Source: Clostridia bacterium
GTDB lineage: Bacteria > Bacillota > Clostridia > Christensenellales > Aristaeellaceae
DNA: 61,873 nucleotides
Direction: 5' to 3'
Assembly: GCA_017523615.1 (NCBI GenBank)
Contig: JAFWWK010000032.1
Location: 1 to 61,873 of the forward strand
Below the pieces are notes generated by a model. It was not told where the DNA came from, ran no database searches, and saw only the letters and a program-made list of their open reading frames with translations. Every line of letters starts with the position of its first letter. Position 1 is the first letter of the stretch. The translations under genes were made by a program, and so were the position numbers. This document shows positions 17,258 to 26,151 of the stretch, in pieces.

Positions 17258-18697
17258 TTGATCAGCCTTACAAAACATGATCCGGCGCGGTCATGGCGCC
17301 TTGCGGCTTTCATCCTTGCGGCCTGTCTCCTTTTTTCCGCCGCCATGGGTGAAGCGGCGTCCTATGATCCGGACCATCCGGAATATCTGGAAGCCTCGCA
17401 GCTCAACTGCACATCGGCGATCCTGATCAACGCTGACACGGGGGACGTGGTCTTTGAGAAGAACGCGGACATGCAGTGCTATCCCGCGTCCACGACCAAG
17501 GTCATGACTACTCTTCTTGCCCTGAACATCGGGGACATGGAAGATATCTGTGTCGTCACACCGACCGCGCTCGATATTCCCAGCGATTCCTCCACCATCG
17601 GCCTGGCCCCGGGTGAGGAAATGCGCCTGATAGACCTGCTTTACGGAACCATGCTGGTGTCCGGCAACGACGGCGCCAACGTGGTGGCGGAGAATCTCGG
17701 CGGCACCATTTACGAATTCGTCGATCTGATGAACCGCGCGGCTGACGCTTTCGGGTGTACGGGCACACATTTTGCGAATCCTCATGGCTACCATGACGAA
17801 TACCATTATTCCACCGCCCGGGACATGGCTATCATTGCCCGCGTCGCGATGCGGAACGAGACTTTCCGGGAGATCGTCTCCGCCCGATCCTACACGCTGC
17901 CCCAGGACAACGTCTACCGGGCCCGTTCTATCGCCAACACCAATAAGCTGATCACCTACACAGAAAAATACGCCGACCGTTATTATGAACACGCCACCGG
18001 CATCAAAACCGGCCACCATTCCGCGGCTGGGTATTGCCTTGTTTCCTCCGCCACCAAAAACGGGATCAACCTGATCGCCGTCGTATTCAATTCGTCATCG
18101 GACGCGGCCAGCTACAGGGATTCCATCCGCCTGTTCGAATACGGCTTTTCACAGTATGTCACCACCAGCATCCGGGAATTGTACGCCATGAATCCCAGAG
18201 TCATCGATATTTCCGGCTTTGACCTGGAGGATCCCATGCTCGGAAGGCTTGAGCTTAAGCTGGCAGCGGCAGAGGGCTCCGGAAATGACCTGATCGTTAC
18301 CACCGAGGACCGGATCCAGGCCATGGCGTCCAATTTCAACGCGATGACGCTGACGGAATATACCCGTGAATTCAGGGCACCTATCAGCGCCGGAGAGGTC
18401 ATGGGCACCCTTTCCTATTACGCAGCTGACGGTTCCGTCGTGGTCTATAACCTGGTGGCAACCCGCTCCGTAGCGGCGCGCGAAAGCCTTGCGCCTTCGA
18501 TCTCCGAAATCATGGACCGTGTGGAAAACGATCCCAATCCGCTTCCCCGCTTTACCTTCGAACTGTTTTTCATGTTCATTTTCCTTCCCCTGCTGATCAT
18601 CTTGATCCTGATCCTCCTGATCAGGAAGGTCCGCGCCTACATGCGGAAACGGACCCGTGTCCATACGATGAACCCCAGAGAACGGTACTACCAGTAA
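17258..18697 (+). CDS. D-alanyl-D-alanine carboxypeptidase (peptidase S11, DacF-like)
   Basis: Penicillin-binding carboxypeptidase that trims the terminal D-Ala of peptidoglycan stem peptides. The three active-site motifs are present: STTK in YPASTTKVMTT, SGN in MLVSGNDGAN and KTG in GIKTGHHSAAGY. A signal sequence (WRLAAFILAACLLFSAAMGEA) lies at the N-terminus and a strongly hydrophobic anchor (FLPLLIILILILLI) with a basic tail at the C-terminus. The most likely start is the TTG at 17258, after GGAAAGGG at rather long spacing; no ATG fits. Longer upstream reading in this frame overlaps tmcAL and is not coding. 479 aa. Confidence 0.9.
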   Translation: MISLTKHDPARSWRLAAFILAACLLFSAAMGEAASYDPDHPEYLEASQLNCTSAILINADTGDVVFEKNADMQCYPASTTKVMTTLLALNIGDMEDICVVTPTALDIPSDSSTIGLAPGEEMRLIDLLYGTMLVSGNDGANVVAENLGGTIYEFVDLMNRAADAFGCTGTHFANPHGYHDEYHYSTARDMAIIARVAMRNETFREIVSARSYTLPQDNVYRARSIANTNKLITYTEKYADRYYEHATGIKTGHHSAAGYCLVSSATKNGINLIAVVFNSSSDAASYRDSIRLFEYGFSQYVTTSIRELYAMNPRVIDISGFDLEDPMLGRLELKLAAAEGSGNDLIVTTEDRIQAMASNFNAMTLTEYTREFRAPISAGEVMGTLSYYAADGSVVVYNLVATRSVAARESLAPSISEIMDRVENDPNPLPRFTFELFFMFIFLPLLIILILILLIRKVRAYMRKRTRVHTMNPRERYYQ

Positions 18698-18719
18698 CGG
18701 GATGGAAACCCTCCCTAAT

Positions 18720-18748
18720 AAAAAAACGCGGGTCCTCCGCGTTTTTTT
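18720..18748. terminator. bidirectional terminator between carboxypeptidase gene and mgtE
   Basis: AAAAAACGCGG (18721-18731) and CCGCGTTTTTTT (18737-18748) around a 5-base loop give a T run in both directions. Confidence 0.9.
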
Positions 18749-18762
18749 GCTGTATACAAATT

Positions 18763-20118
18763 TTATCCCAGCTTCAGCATCGAGGTGGCTATGGAAAAAT
18801 AGAGCGTCAGGGAAGCGGCATCTACGATGGTCGTGATCAGGGGGCTCGCCATCAAAGCAGGGTCCAGGCGCACGCGCTTTGCCAGAAGCGGCAGGCAGCA
18901 TCCGATGGCTTTTGCGATGATCACCGTAAGGTACAGCGACAGCGCCACCACCAGGGAGACCGGCCAATCCGCGCCGTTGATGAACCGGACGCGAAGCAGC
19001 GTAAAGACGGAAAGCACCGCGCCCACCAGCAGGGCTACTCTGAATTCCTTCCATAGGATCCTGAAAATATCCTTTGGCTGCAGTTCGTTGAGGGCAAGGC
19101 CGCGGATGATCAGCGTGGAGACCTGGGCGCCGCAGTTGCCGCCGGTATCCATCAGCATGGGGATGCACGCAGTCAGAACGATGTCCACGTTTTTAAGGAG
19201 GTCTTCATAGCTGGTAATGATCATACCGGTAAAAATGGCCACGATCGACAAAAGGATCAGCCAGGGAATGCGGTTGATGGCCAGTTTCCAGGGAGAGGTA
19301 TGCAGGTAAGAATCCTCGGAAGGAGTCAGAGCGGCCATTTTTTCGAAGTCTTCCGTGTTCTCTTCCTGGATAACGTCCATGATATCGTCCGCGGTAATGA
19401 TACCCACCAGACGGTTTTCCTTATCCACCACCGGGATCGCCATCAAGTCATACCGGCGGACAACGCCGGCGACTTTTTCCTGGTCGTCCGTGGTGGTCAC
19501 GGAAGCGACGTTCGTTTCCATGACACTGTCGATAACGACGCTTTCATTGTAGAGGATCAGCTTGCGAAGGGCGACGGAGCCCTTCAGGTGCCGTCCTTCG
19601 TCGATAACATAGATCGTGTAGATGGTCTCCTTGTCGAAACCGACCCGCCGGATATCCGCCATCACCTGTCCCGCCGTCATGCCGGCGCGGGCTTCCATGT
19701 ATTCGATGGTCATGATGGAGCCGGCGGAATTTTCGGGATACTGAAGGAACTGATTGATCAGGTCGCGGGTCTGGGCATCGGTATTCTGCAGCACGCGCTT
19801 GACGACGCCGGCGGGCAGCTCCTCGAGGAAGTCGACCGTATCGTCAAGAAACATCTCGTTGATCAGAGAACGGATCTCGTTGTCTCCGATGGATTCGATC
19901 AGCGACTGCTTGGATTCGGATGTCATGTAGCTGAAAACATCAGCCGACATGTCCTTTGGAAGCACGCGGAACAACAAAAGCATCTTTTCCGGGTCCAGAG
20001 TTTCAAGAAACTGCGCTATATCCACGGGGCTGAGCATCATCAGCGCGCCCCGGAGCTCGCCGTGGCGCCCTGAGTCCAGAAGCTTGTGGAGGCGCTCCAT
20101 GATTTGGGACCATTCCAT
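18763..20118 (-). CDS. mgtE: magnesium transporter MgtE
   Basis: 451-aa Mg2+ channel. It has the cytoplasmic MgtE N domain (roughly residues 1-130), two CBS domains (SIMTIEYMEARAGMT and VAGVVRRYDLMAIPVVDKEN) that gate the pore with cytosolic Mg2+, then a plug helix and five membrane helices from about residue 280. The signature PMLMDTGGNCGAQ, DPALMASPLITTIVDA and the acidic pore residue are present. AGGTG seven bases upstream supports the ATG at 20118. The unusually long 5' leader suggests control at the RNA level. Confidence 0.95.
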   Translation of the reverse strand: MEWSQIMERLHKLLDSGRHGELRGALMMLSPVDIAQFLETLDPEKMLLLFRVLPKDMSADVFSYMTSESKQSLIESIGDNEIRSLINEMFLDDTVDFLEELPAGVVKRVLQNTDAQTRDLINQFLQYPENSAGSIMTIEYMEARAGMTAGQVMADIRRVGFDKETIYTIYVIDEGRHLKGSVALRKLILYNESVVIDSVMETNVASVTTTDDQEKVAGVVRRYDLMAIPVVDKENRLVGIITADDIMDVIQEENTEDFEKMAALTPSEDSYLHTSPWKLAINRIPWLILLSIVAIFTGMIITSYEDLLKNVDIVLTACIPMLMDTGGNCGAQVSTLIIRGLALNELQPKDIFRILWKEFRVALLVGAVLSVFTLLRVRFINGADWPVSLVVALSLYLTVIIAKAIGCCLPLLAKRVRLDPALMASPLITTIVDAASLTLYFSIATSMLKLG

Positions 20119-20338
20119 TGGAATACACCTGCTTTCCTGTTATTTATGCAAAACAACAAAACAACACTTAACCGTCCGATACCATCGATTAAGTGCAGGA
20201 AAACGACGTGTATTGATGCTGGGCACGCGAAAATCAGCGATCCCTGTTCTTTACTCCGGGCGATCGCGGTACTGTATCGCTTGCCTGGCATCTTTCGCCG
20301 TCATCCATTTACCGCCACCGCCTTTCTTTTGTAATTTC
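20119..20338 (-). promoter_or_regulatory. about 220-nt structured 5' leader of mgtE, candidate regulatory RNA
   Basis: Transcription from the promoter at 20345-20373 gives a leader of about 220 nt. Near its end CACTTAA (20195-20189) and TTAAGTG (20171-20165) form a stem with an inner CGAT/ATCG hairpin, followed by a U-rich tract TTGTTTTGTTGTTTT: the shape of an intrinsic terminator or attenuator before the ribosome site. GTATCG in its loop could instead pair with CGATAC at 20279-20274 upstream, a possible antiterminator. Several further stems (GCGATC/GATCGC) precede it. I cannot match it to the M-box Mg2+ riboswitch core. This stretch together with 20339-20580 is a 462-base gene-free region holding this leader and two promoters. 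Confidence 0.5.
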
Positions 20339-20344
20339 GTAAAA

Positions 20345-20373
20345 ATTATACCTGTTTTTCCCCGGACTGTCAA
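20345..20373 (-). promoter_or_regulatory. perfect-consensus sigma-A promoter of mgtE
   Basis: Minus strand TTGACA (20373-20368), exactly 17 bases, TATAAT (20350-20345). It lies 227 bases before the start codon. Confidence 0.85.
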
Positions 20374-20517
20374 GAAATCTCGTTTCGCCATAACGCCGAC
20401 CCGCCCGTTTTTCCGTTTCCTTTTACCCCGGTTCGGATGTGTTTTTTTGCCTCCCCGACGCGGTTTCATTATGCATTCCAAATATGCTAAAAATGCATTT
20501 TGTTCCTTCGCATCGGC

Positions 20518-20546
20518 TTGAACGGAACGTTTTTTTACGTTATAAT
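20518..20546 (+). promoter_or_regulatory. sigma-A promoter of the surE operon
   Basis: TTGAAC (20518-20523), 17-base spacer, TATAAT (20541-20546), 34 bases before the surE ATG. Confidence 0.8.
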
Positions 20547-20580
20547 GGATTTGCATTTTTGCACGGAGGAAAAGTCAGGC

Positions 20581-21366
20581 ATGAATTTTTTGATTTCCAA
20601 CGATGACGGAGTCTCGTCGCCGGGGATCACGGCACTTTGCAGGGCCGCGCTGGAGCGCGGGCATCACATCGTCGTTTCTGCACCGGCAGCCCAGTGCAGC
20701 GCCATGAGCCAGAACCTGACCCTGTCAAAGCCCCTGATGGTCCATCAGCTTGTCCACGAAGGAAAACAGGAGGTCTATTCGGTGGAAGGAACGCCGGCCG
20801 ACTGTGTCCGTCTCGCGCCGCGGCTGACGGCCAACAATCATTTTGATTTTTGCCTTTCGGGCGTCAACAAGGGCGAAAACGTGTCCTCCGGCATCCTATA
20901 CAGCGGTACCGTGGCATCAGCCAGGGAAGGCGCCATGATGAACATCCCGTCCATTGCCGTGTCGCTCATCGCCGGAGGCACAGCGGAGGGGTTGAACGCC
21001 ATTGCCGCTTTTGCCGTCAAAGCCGCCGAATTTTACGCGGGCAAGCGCTTTCCGCGATACGGGATCCTGAACATCAACGGCCCGAAGGGCCTTTCCTCCC
21101 ACTGGAAAAAGCCTGTTCTGTGTCCCGTGAGCGAAGCCTATTTCAAGGACAGCTATGTCAAACGCTACAGCCCGTACGGACAGATGTATTTCTGGATCGG
21201 CAACGAAAGCGCCGAGGATGAGATCCTGATGGAACCTCATGCCCCGGGGACCGACGCCGCCATGCTGGAAGCGGGTCATGTCACCTGCTCCTTCCTGGGG
21301 GGCATCATGTGTTTCAACAGCGAATACCGATCCAGCTTTGACGATTTCTGCTCCGGATCAGACTGA
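20581..21366 (+). CDS. surE: 5'/3'-nucleotidase SurE
   Basis: Metal-dependent phosphatase for nucleoside monophosphates and some polyphosphates. The N-terminal NDDGVSSPGI holds the metal-binding Asp pair; AQCSAMS, VEGTPADCVRLA, CLSGVNKGENVSSGILYSGTVASAREG and VTCSF follow the family order. 261 aa, starting at the ATG at 20581 behind GGAGG. It leads a rightward run of five closely spaced genes. Confidence 0.94.
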   Translation: MNFLISNDDGVSSPGITALCRAALERGHHIVVSAPAAQCSAMSQNLTLSKPLMVHQLVHEGKQEVYSVEGTPADCVRLAPRLTANNHFDFCLSGVNKGENVSSGILYSGTVASAREGAMMNIPSIAVSLIAGGTAEGLNAIAAFAVKAAEFYAGKRFPRYGILNINGPKGLSSHWKKPVLCPVSEAYFKDSYVKRYSPYGQMYFWIGNESAEDEILMEPHAPGTDAAMLEAGHVTCSFLGGIMCFNSEYRSSFDDFCSGSD

Positions 21367-21394
21367 TCCTTTCTCAAGAACGGAAGTGATACAA

Positions 21395-22261
21395 TTGCAG
21401 GAATCCTTTGACCTGATCGCCAAGCTGAACCTCAATGGGAAGAAGCTGTCCAAGTCGCACAGGAAGATCGCGGAGTACATCTCCGAACATTATGATAAGG
21501 CTGTATATATGACAGCCGTTTCCCTCGGTCAGGCCGTCGAAGTCAGTGAAAGCACCGTCGTCCGTTTTGCTGCGGCCATGGGATACGAAGGATATCCGCA
21601 GATGCAGAAGGCCCTGCAGGAGCTGGTAAGGCATCATCTGACAGCCGAACAGCGTTTTGAGATGAGCGAAAACATCGATCAGCGTGACGTTCTCTCCACG
21701 GTGTTGAAAACGGACATGCAGAACATCCGCAACACCATTCACATGATCGATCAAAACGCTTTTTCGGAAGCGGTCTCCCGCCTTCTCGCCGCCCGTACCA
21801 TCTACATCCTGGGTCTCCGTTCCGCCGCTCCTCTCGCCCAGTTTTTCGGTTATTACCTTCATTTCATCTTCAGCAACGTGATCATCATCGCCGAAGGCTC
21901 CACCGATGTTTTCGAAAGCATCTCCAGGATCACCGACAAAGATGTTCTGGTGGGTATCAGCTTTCCCCGTTATTCCACCAGGACGCTCGAAGCCATGTAT
22001 TTTGCAAAAAGCGCGGGAGCACAGGTCGTGGGCATCAGCGACGGAGAAATGAGCCCGCTTTTCGGCGTTTCCAACGTATGTCTGTCCGCGCGGACAGATA
22101 TGGCTTCCTTTGTGGATTCCCTCGCGGCTCCCCTTTCGCTGATCAACGCGCTGCTTGTCGCCCTCGCCCTGCAGCGCAAGGACGAACTGAACGAACACCT
22201 GAAACGATTGGAAGAGATCTGGGATGCATACAGTGTCTACATCAGCAAAGAGCCGCAATAG
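21395..22261 (+). CDS. MurR/RpiR-family transcriptional regulator
   Basis: 288-aa regulator with an N-terminal HTH_6 domain (LSKSHRKIAEYISEHYDKAVYMTA, then VSESTVVRFAAAMGYEGYPQ as the recognition helix) and a C-terminal SIS sugar-phosphate domain (ARTIYILGLRSAAPLAQFF; DVLVGISFPRYSTRTLEAM). Such proteins usually respond to phosphosugars. The start is uncertain: the TTG at 21395 has GGAAGTG at good spacing, and a GTG at 21386 is the alternative. It begins 28 bases after surE and its 3' end overlaps the next gene by 38 bases. Confidence 0.88.
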   Translation: MQESFDLIAKLNLNGKKLSKSHRKIAEYISEHYDKAVYMTAVSLGQAVEVSESTVVRFAAAMGYEGYPQMQKALQELVRHHLTAEQRFEMSENIDQRDVLSTVLKTDMQNIRNTIHMIDQNAFSEAVSRLLAARTIYILGLRSAAPLAQFFGYYLHFIFSNVIIIAEGSTDVFESISRITDKDVLVGISFPRYSTRTLEAMYFAKSAGAQVVGISDGEMSPLFGVSNVCLSARTDMASFVDSLAAPLSLINALLVALALQRKDELNEHLKRLEEIWDAYSVYISKEPQ

Positions 22262-23510
22262 CGTCGCTGTCATCGGCGGCGGTCCGGCCGGAATGATGGC
22301 CGCGGTTTTCTGTGCCCAAAGCGGCGCCGAGGTCTGCCTGTTCGAAAAAAATGAAAAAACGGGCAAAAAACTGTATATCACCGGCAAGGGACGCTGCAAT
22401 TTCACTAACGCGTGCAATCGCGAAGAGTTTATGCTCCATGTGCCCAGAAACAGCCGTTTTTTATACAGTGCCTTGTCATTTTTTTCTCCAGACGATATGA
22501 TGGCTTGGCTTGAAAACGCCGGATGCGCGATCAAGGTCGAACGGGGCCGTCGCGCCTTTCCCCGGAGCGATAAGGCATCGGACGTGACCAAAGCGCTATG
22601 CGCCGAAATGGCAAAACTGGGCGTCTCGGTACGTACGGACAGCGAAGTCGCGGATATAAGCACCGCATTCGAAGACGGCGTCCGCCGCATCCGCGGGCTG
22701 ACACTTAAAAACGGAGTTTTTTTTCCCTTTGACGCCGTCATTGTGGCCACCGGCGGCCTGTCCTACCCTTCCACGGGGTCGACCGGGGACGGTTACCGCT
22801 TTGCCCGGGAGGCCGGACACCCCGTCACTGATCTGAATCCTTCGCTGACGGGGATCGAACTGAAGGAAATATGGCCTTCCCAATTGCAGGGACTCAGTTT
22901 GAAAAATGTCAGGATCACCGTTTTTGCGGACCGGAAAAAGCGCATGAGCGAAACAGGCGAAATGCTCTTTACGCATTACGGCGTTTCCGGCCCACTGATC
23001 CTGGAAGCAAGCAGCGTCCTCTCCGGAGGGAACCTGGAGGATGCCATTCTTTCACTTGACATGAAACCTGCCGTCAGTGAAGAAAAGCTGTTAACGGACG
23101 TCGGTGAGCTTATCCGGCTGGGAGGCGCAAAAACTGTCGCAAACGCCGTTATGCCCCTTTTCCCCCGCCGGATGACCGAGCCCTTCCTGATCGCATGCGG
23201 CCTGGATCCGCACGCGCCTGCGTCCCAGCTTTCTTCTTCCGGAAGGCGTGCCATCGCGGCGAACCTGAAAAAACTGGACATGACTCCCGTTTCCCTGCGT
23301 CCTTTCAGCGAAGCGATCATCACCCGTGGCGGCGTTGACATTCGCTCCGTCAGCCCCTCGACCATGGGCTCCAGGCTTGTTTCCGGCCTGTACTTCGCCG
23401 GCGAGGTGCTGGATGTGGACGCTTTTACCGGCGGCTACAACCTGCAGATCGCGTTTTCCACCGGTGCGCTTGCCGGCAAATCGGCCGCACTTCAAACATT
23501 CACAGCATGA
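22224..23510 (+). CDS. HI0933/BaiN-family FAD-dependent oxidoreductase
   Basis: 428-aa flavoprotein. The N-terminal dinucleotide-binding fold is VAVIGGGPAGMMAAVFCAQSGA, followed by GKKLYITGKGRCNFTNA, typical of the HI0933 family. ATGGLSYPSTGSTGDGY, FTHYGVSGPLILEAS, ITRGGVDIRSVSPSTMGS and the C-terminal GEVLDVDAFTGGYNLQIAFS bind FAD. The reaction is not known for most members; BaiN homologues reduce bile-acid intermediates. Frequently found next to an RpiR regulator in clostridia, as here. The start lies inside the regulator gene. Confidence 0.9.
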   Translation: MHTVSTSAKSRNSVAVIGGGPAGMMAAVFCAQSGAEVCLFEKNEKTGKKLYITGKGRCNFTNACNREEFMLHVPRNSRFLYSALSFFSPDDMMAWLENAGCAIKVERGRRAFPRSDKASDVTKALCAEMAKLGVSVRTDSEVADISTAFEDGVRRIRGLTLKNGVFFPFDAVIVATGGLSYPSTGSTGDGYRFAREAGHPVTDLNPSLTGIELKEIWPSQLQGLSLKNVRITVFADRKKRMSETGEMLFTHYGVSGPLILEASSVLSGGNLEDAILSLDMKPAVSEEKLLTDVGELIRLGGAKTVANAVMPLFPRRMTEPFLIACGLDPHAPASQLSSSGRRAIAANLKKLDMTPVSLRPFSEAIITRGGVDIRSVSPSTMGSRLVSGLYFAGEVLDVDAFTGGYNLQIAFSTGALAGKSAALQTFTA

Positions 23511-23523
23511 AAGGCGAACACCG

Positions 23524-24468
23524 ATGCAATATATCGTAATGGACCTGGAATGGAACCAGCCGATCTCCTATTCCTCCGCCGCTTACAGGAATGTCGGCGA
23601 AAAACTGCTTTTTGAAATGATCCAGATCGGTGCGGTAAAGCTTGACGAAAACCTCGAGGTGATCGACACCTTCACCCAGCTGATCCGCCCGATCTACTAT
23701 GTCAAGCTGCACCCGCGGATCAAAAGGATAACCCATATCAGCCAGGAAGAACTGGAAGAAGCCCCTCTGTTTTCAGAAGCGCTGACAAGATTCGCTGATT
23801 TCTGCGGGCAGGATTATGCCCTGATCACCTGGGGATGCGACGACGTATCGGTCCTTGAGCAAAACAAGCGCTTCTTCCACTGCAGCATCGAGCTGTCGGA
23901 TATCTATGATATGCAGCGCGTATACGGCGAAATGATCGGCAACACCAAGGAGCGTCAGGGCCTGCAGGCCGCCATGGCTCATTTTGAGATCGATCCGGAC
24001 GAAGAAAAGCCCTTCCACAACGCTCTCAACGACGCCTGGTACACGGCCATGGTCCTCCGCCGCCTGCCGGAACCCGCAAAGGTGCTCCAGTATCCCCTCA
24101 AGCCCAAGCTGCTTCAGCACAACGCCCACACCCGCGAGATGCGCACGGAGCTGCGCCTGCGCGGGAGCATCGGCGCCGTGCTTTCATGCAGCGCCGCGCA
24201 GCAGCCTCCCTGCCCGGTATGCGGAAAAAAGCTGACCGTTCCCGAAGGATATGTCCGCCTGGGACCGGACCGCTTCATGGCGCTCGCCGACTGCCCCCAG
24301 CACGGGCTCGTGTTCAGCACCATCGAGAAAAAAACCATCGAAGAGGGCAAACAGACGCTCGTCCGCACCACTGCCCTTTCCGACGAACAATCAAAGGCGT
24401 ATATTTCGACCAAACATATCCAATGGCGCAACAAATTAAAGCTTCAGGGAGCTTCTTCCACGCCCTGA
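23524..24468 (+). CDS. DEDDh-type 3'-5' exonuclease with C-terminal zinc ribbon
   Basis: 314 aa. The exonuclease core shows MDLEWN (Asp-Glu), TWGCDDVSVL (Asp) and HNALNDAWYTAMVL (His and Asp five residues on), the DEDDh metal-site pattern of the RNase T/KapD group. Beyond residue about 220 is a separate part with CPVCGKKL and ADCPQHG, probably a zinc ribbon. Start at the ATG at 23524, 13 bases after the flavoprotein gene. Likely acts on RNA or DNA 3' ends; the substrate is unknown. Confidence 0.85.
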   Translation: MQYIVMDLEWNQPISYSSAAYRNVGEKLLFEMIQIGAVKLDENLEVIDTFTQLIRPIYYVKLHPRIKRITHISQEELEEAPLFSEALTRFADFCGQDYALITWGCDDVSVLEQNKRFFHCSIELSDIYDMQRVYGEMIGNTKERQGLQAAMAHFEIDPDEEKPFHNALNDAWYTAMVLRRLPEPAKVLQYPLKPKLLQHNAHTREMRTELRLRGSIGAVLSCSAAQQPPCPVCGKKLTVPEGYVRLGPDRFMALADCPQHGLVFSTIEKKTIEEGKQTLVRTTALSDEQSKAYISTKHIQWRNKLKLQGASSTP

Positions 24469-24485
24469 CCTGAAAGAGGAAAAAA

Positions 24486-26144
24486 ATGAGCATCACCATC
24501 AGGATACGCGAGGAAAGCCGTGTCTTTTCACCCGGAACACCGCTGGCCGACGCACTTAAGGTGTTTTTCCCGGAGGAACACCGGTATATCTATGCTTGTC
24601 TCTCCGGGGGCAAATTATTGGAGCTGAATACCCCGCTTACGGAAGATGCTGACCTTCTCCCGATCACTTACACCCACGAGGAAGGCCGTCGCATCTATGA
24701 ACGGACGCTGCGCTTTGTTTTCCTGATGGCTGCCGAAAAAACGTTTCCCGGCGCCCGTGTCCGGATAGAACATTCCATCGGTTACGGCATCTTTGTCCGC
24801 ATCAGGGGGCAATATCTTTCCCAGGATGACATCAACGTTCTCCAGGAAAAGATGGAAGAGCTCATTTCCTCCGACCTGCCGATCCGTTATGAAAAAATCG
24901 CAAGGGAAGACGCCTACGCATACCTGGTCGGTAAAGGAGACACCGACCGGGCGGAGCTTGTGAAAAAAAGCGGGAAAGCCGAACTGCCGGTCTATGTCTG
25001 CGGCGGGATGATGGATTACTTTTATGGCGCCATGCTTCCATCCACCGGCTGGATCCACGCGTTTTCCCTGAGACTTGTTTATCCCGGCCTCACGATCATG
25101 ATGCCTTCCCCCGCCGACTGGCGTTTCCCGGCCGCTTTTACACACCGGCCGAAGAATCTGTCAGCGTTCAGTCAGTCCATCCAGTGGTGTGACATCATGA
25201 ACATCAATAACGCTTCAGACCTGAATCGGCTGGTCCGAAACGGCCAGTTCAGGGATCTGGTGCGCGTCAATGAAGCGCTGCACGACAAATCCATGTCGGA
25301 GATCGCCGACAGCATCATGCAGAGCAAAGCCAAGGCGATCTTTGTCGCGGGTCCCTCCTCCAGCGGAAAAACCACCTTTTCCAACCGCCTTGCCATTCAT
25401 CTTCGCGTCCTGGGTTTCAGGCCCGTTCTGGTCTCCCTGGATGATTTCTACAGGGACCGCAGCGATGTTCCCCTGGACAGCGACGGGAATCCGGACCTGG
25501 AAGCGCTTGAAGCCCTGGATGTCCCATACCTGAACGAGTGCATCGGCCGCCTGTTGACAGGTCAGACCGCCATGATCCCACACTACAGCTTCAAAACCGG
25601 GATGCGTGAAGAAAAAAGCGATCCCATCACCCTCGGACAGGATCAGCTGATCATATTTGAAGGGATACACGCCCTCAATCCGGTGTTCCATATCGGTTTT
25701 GACCCTGCGCTGCTGTGCAGGATCTACATCAGTGAACTGACCTGCATCAATATCGACGATCATAACCGCATCAGAACCACTGACGCCAGGCTGCTCAGGC
25801 GCCTGGTACGGGACTATGCCTTCCGCGCTTCCCCGGCTAAGGAGACCCTGGACATGTGGCCCAGCGTCCGCGCCGGTGAGGAAAAATGGATCTTCCCCTA
25901 CCAGGAAAACGTGGACCATGTATTCAATTCGGTCCTGCATTATGAGCTTCCCGTGATCAAGCCCTATGCGGAGGAGGTCCTGTCACAGATCGGCCCGGAA
26001 GATCCCCAGTACCTGGTCGCCCGCAGGCTGTTGGACATTTTGGGCTGCTTTGATGCCGTCCCCAGGGATCTTCTGAACGAGATCCCACCCCTGTCTCTGC
26101 TTCGAGAATTTATCGGCGGCTGCACATTTTATACGGAAGACTGA
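24486..26144 (+). CDS. TGS/threonyl-tRNA-synthetase-like domain fused to uridine kinase-type nucleoside kinase
   Basis: 552 aa. Residues 1 to about 60 look like a TGS-type ubiquitin-like fold, followed by a segment resembling the second additional domain of threonyl-tRNA synthetase (YGIFVRIRGQYLSQDDI). From about residue 280 the P-loop GPSSSGKTTFSNRL, SLDDFYRDR, IFEGIHALNP and RLLRRLVRDYAFR mark a uridine kinase/phosphoribulokinase domain. The same fusion occurs widely in clostridia and is usually called nucleoside kinase; the physiological substrate is not settled. Good AGAGGA site before the ATG. Its stop is only seven bases from the stop of the convergent gene. Confidence 0.88.
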   Translation: MSITIRIREESRVFSPGTPLADALKVFFPEEHRYIYACLSGGKLLELNTPLTEDADLLPITYTHEEGRRIYERTLRFVFLMAAEKTFPGARVRIEHSIGYGIFVRIRGQYLSQDDINVLQEKMEELISSDLPIRYEKIAREDAYAYLVGKGDTDRAELVKKSGKAELPVYVCGGMMDYFYGAMLPSTGWIHAFSLRLVYPGLTIMMPSPADWRFPAAFTHRPKNLSAFSQSIQWCDIMNINNASDLNRLVRNGQFRDLVRVNEALHDKSMSEIADSIMQSKAKAIFVAGPSSSGKTTFSNRLAIHLRVLGFRPVLVSLDDFYRDRSDVPLDSDGNPDLEALEALDVPYLNECIGRLLTGQTAMIPHYSFKTGMREEKSDPITLGQDQLIIFEGIHALNPVFHIGFDPALLCRIYISELTCINIDDHNRIRTTDARLLRRLVRDYAFRASPAKETLDMWPSVRAGEEKWIFPYQENVDHVFNSVLHYELPVIKPYAEEVLSQIGPEDPQYLVARRLLDILGCFDAVPRDLLNEIPPLSLLREFIGGCTFYTED

Positions 26145-26151
26145 TATTTCT

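Noticed and set aside
20119-20338. M-box Mg2+ riboswitch ahead of mgtE
   Set aside because: Position is right, but the GGTGAGGCTCC-type core and spacing I remember are not present. Kept only as an unassigned structured leader.
20251-20556. Small basic minus-strand frame between mgtE and surE
   Set aside because: It spans the mgtE promoter and leader, and its composition comes from A-rich DNA; no ribosome site.
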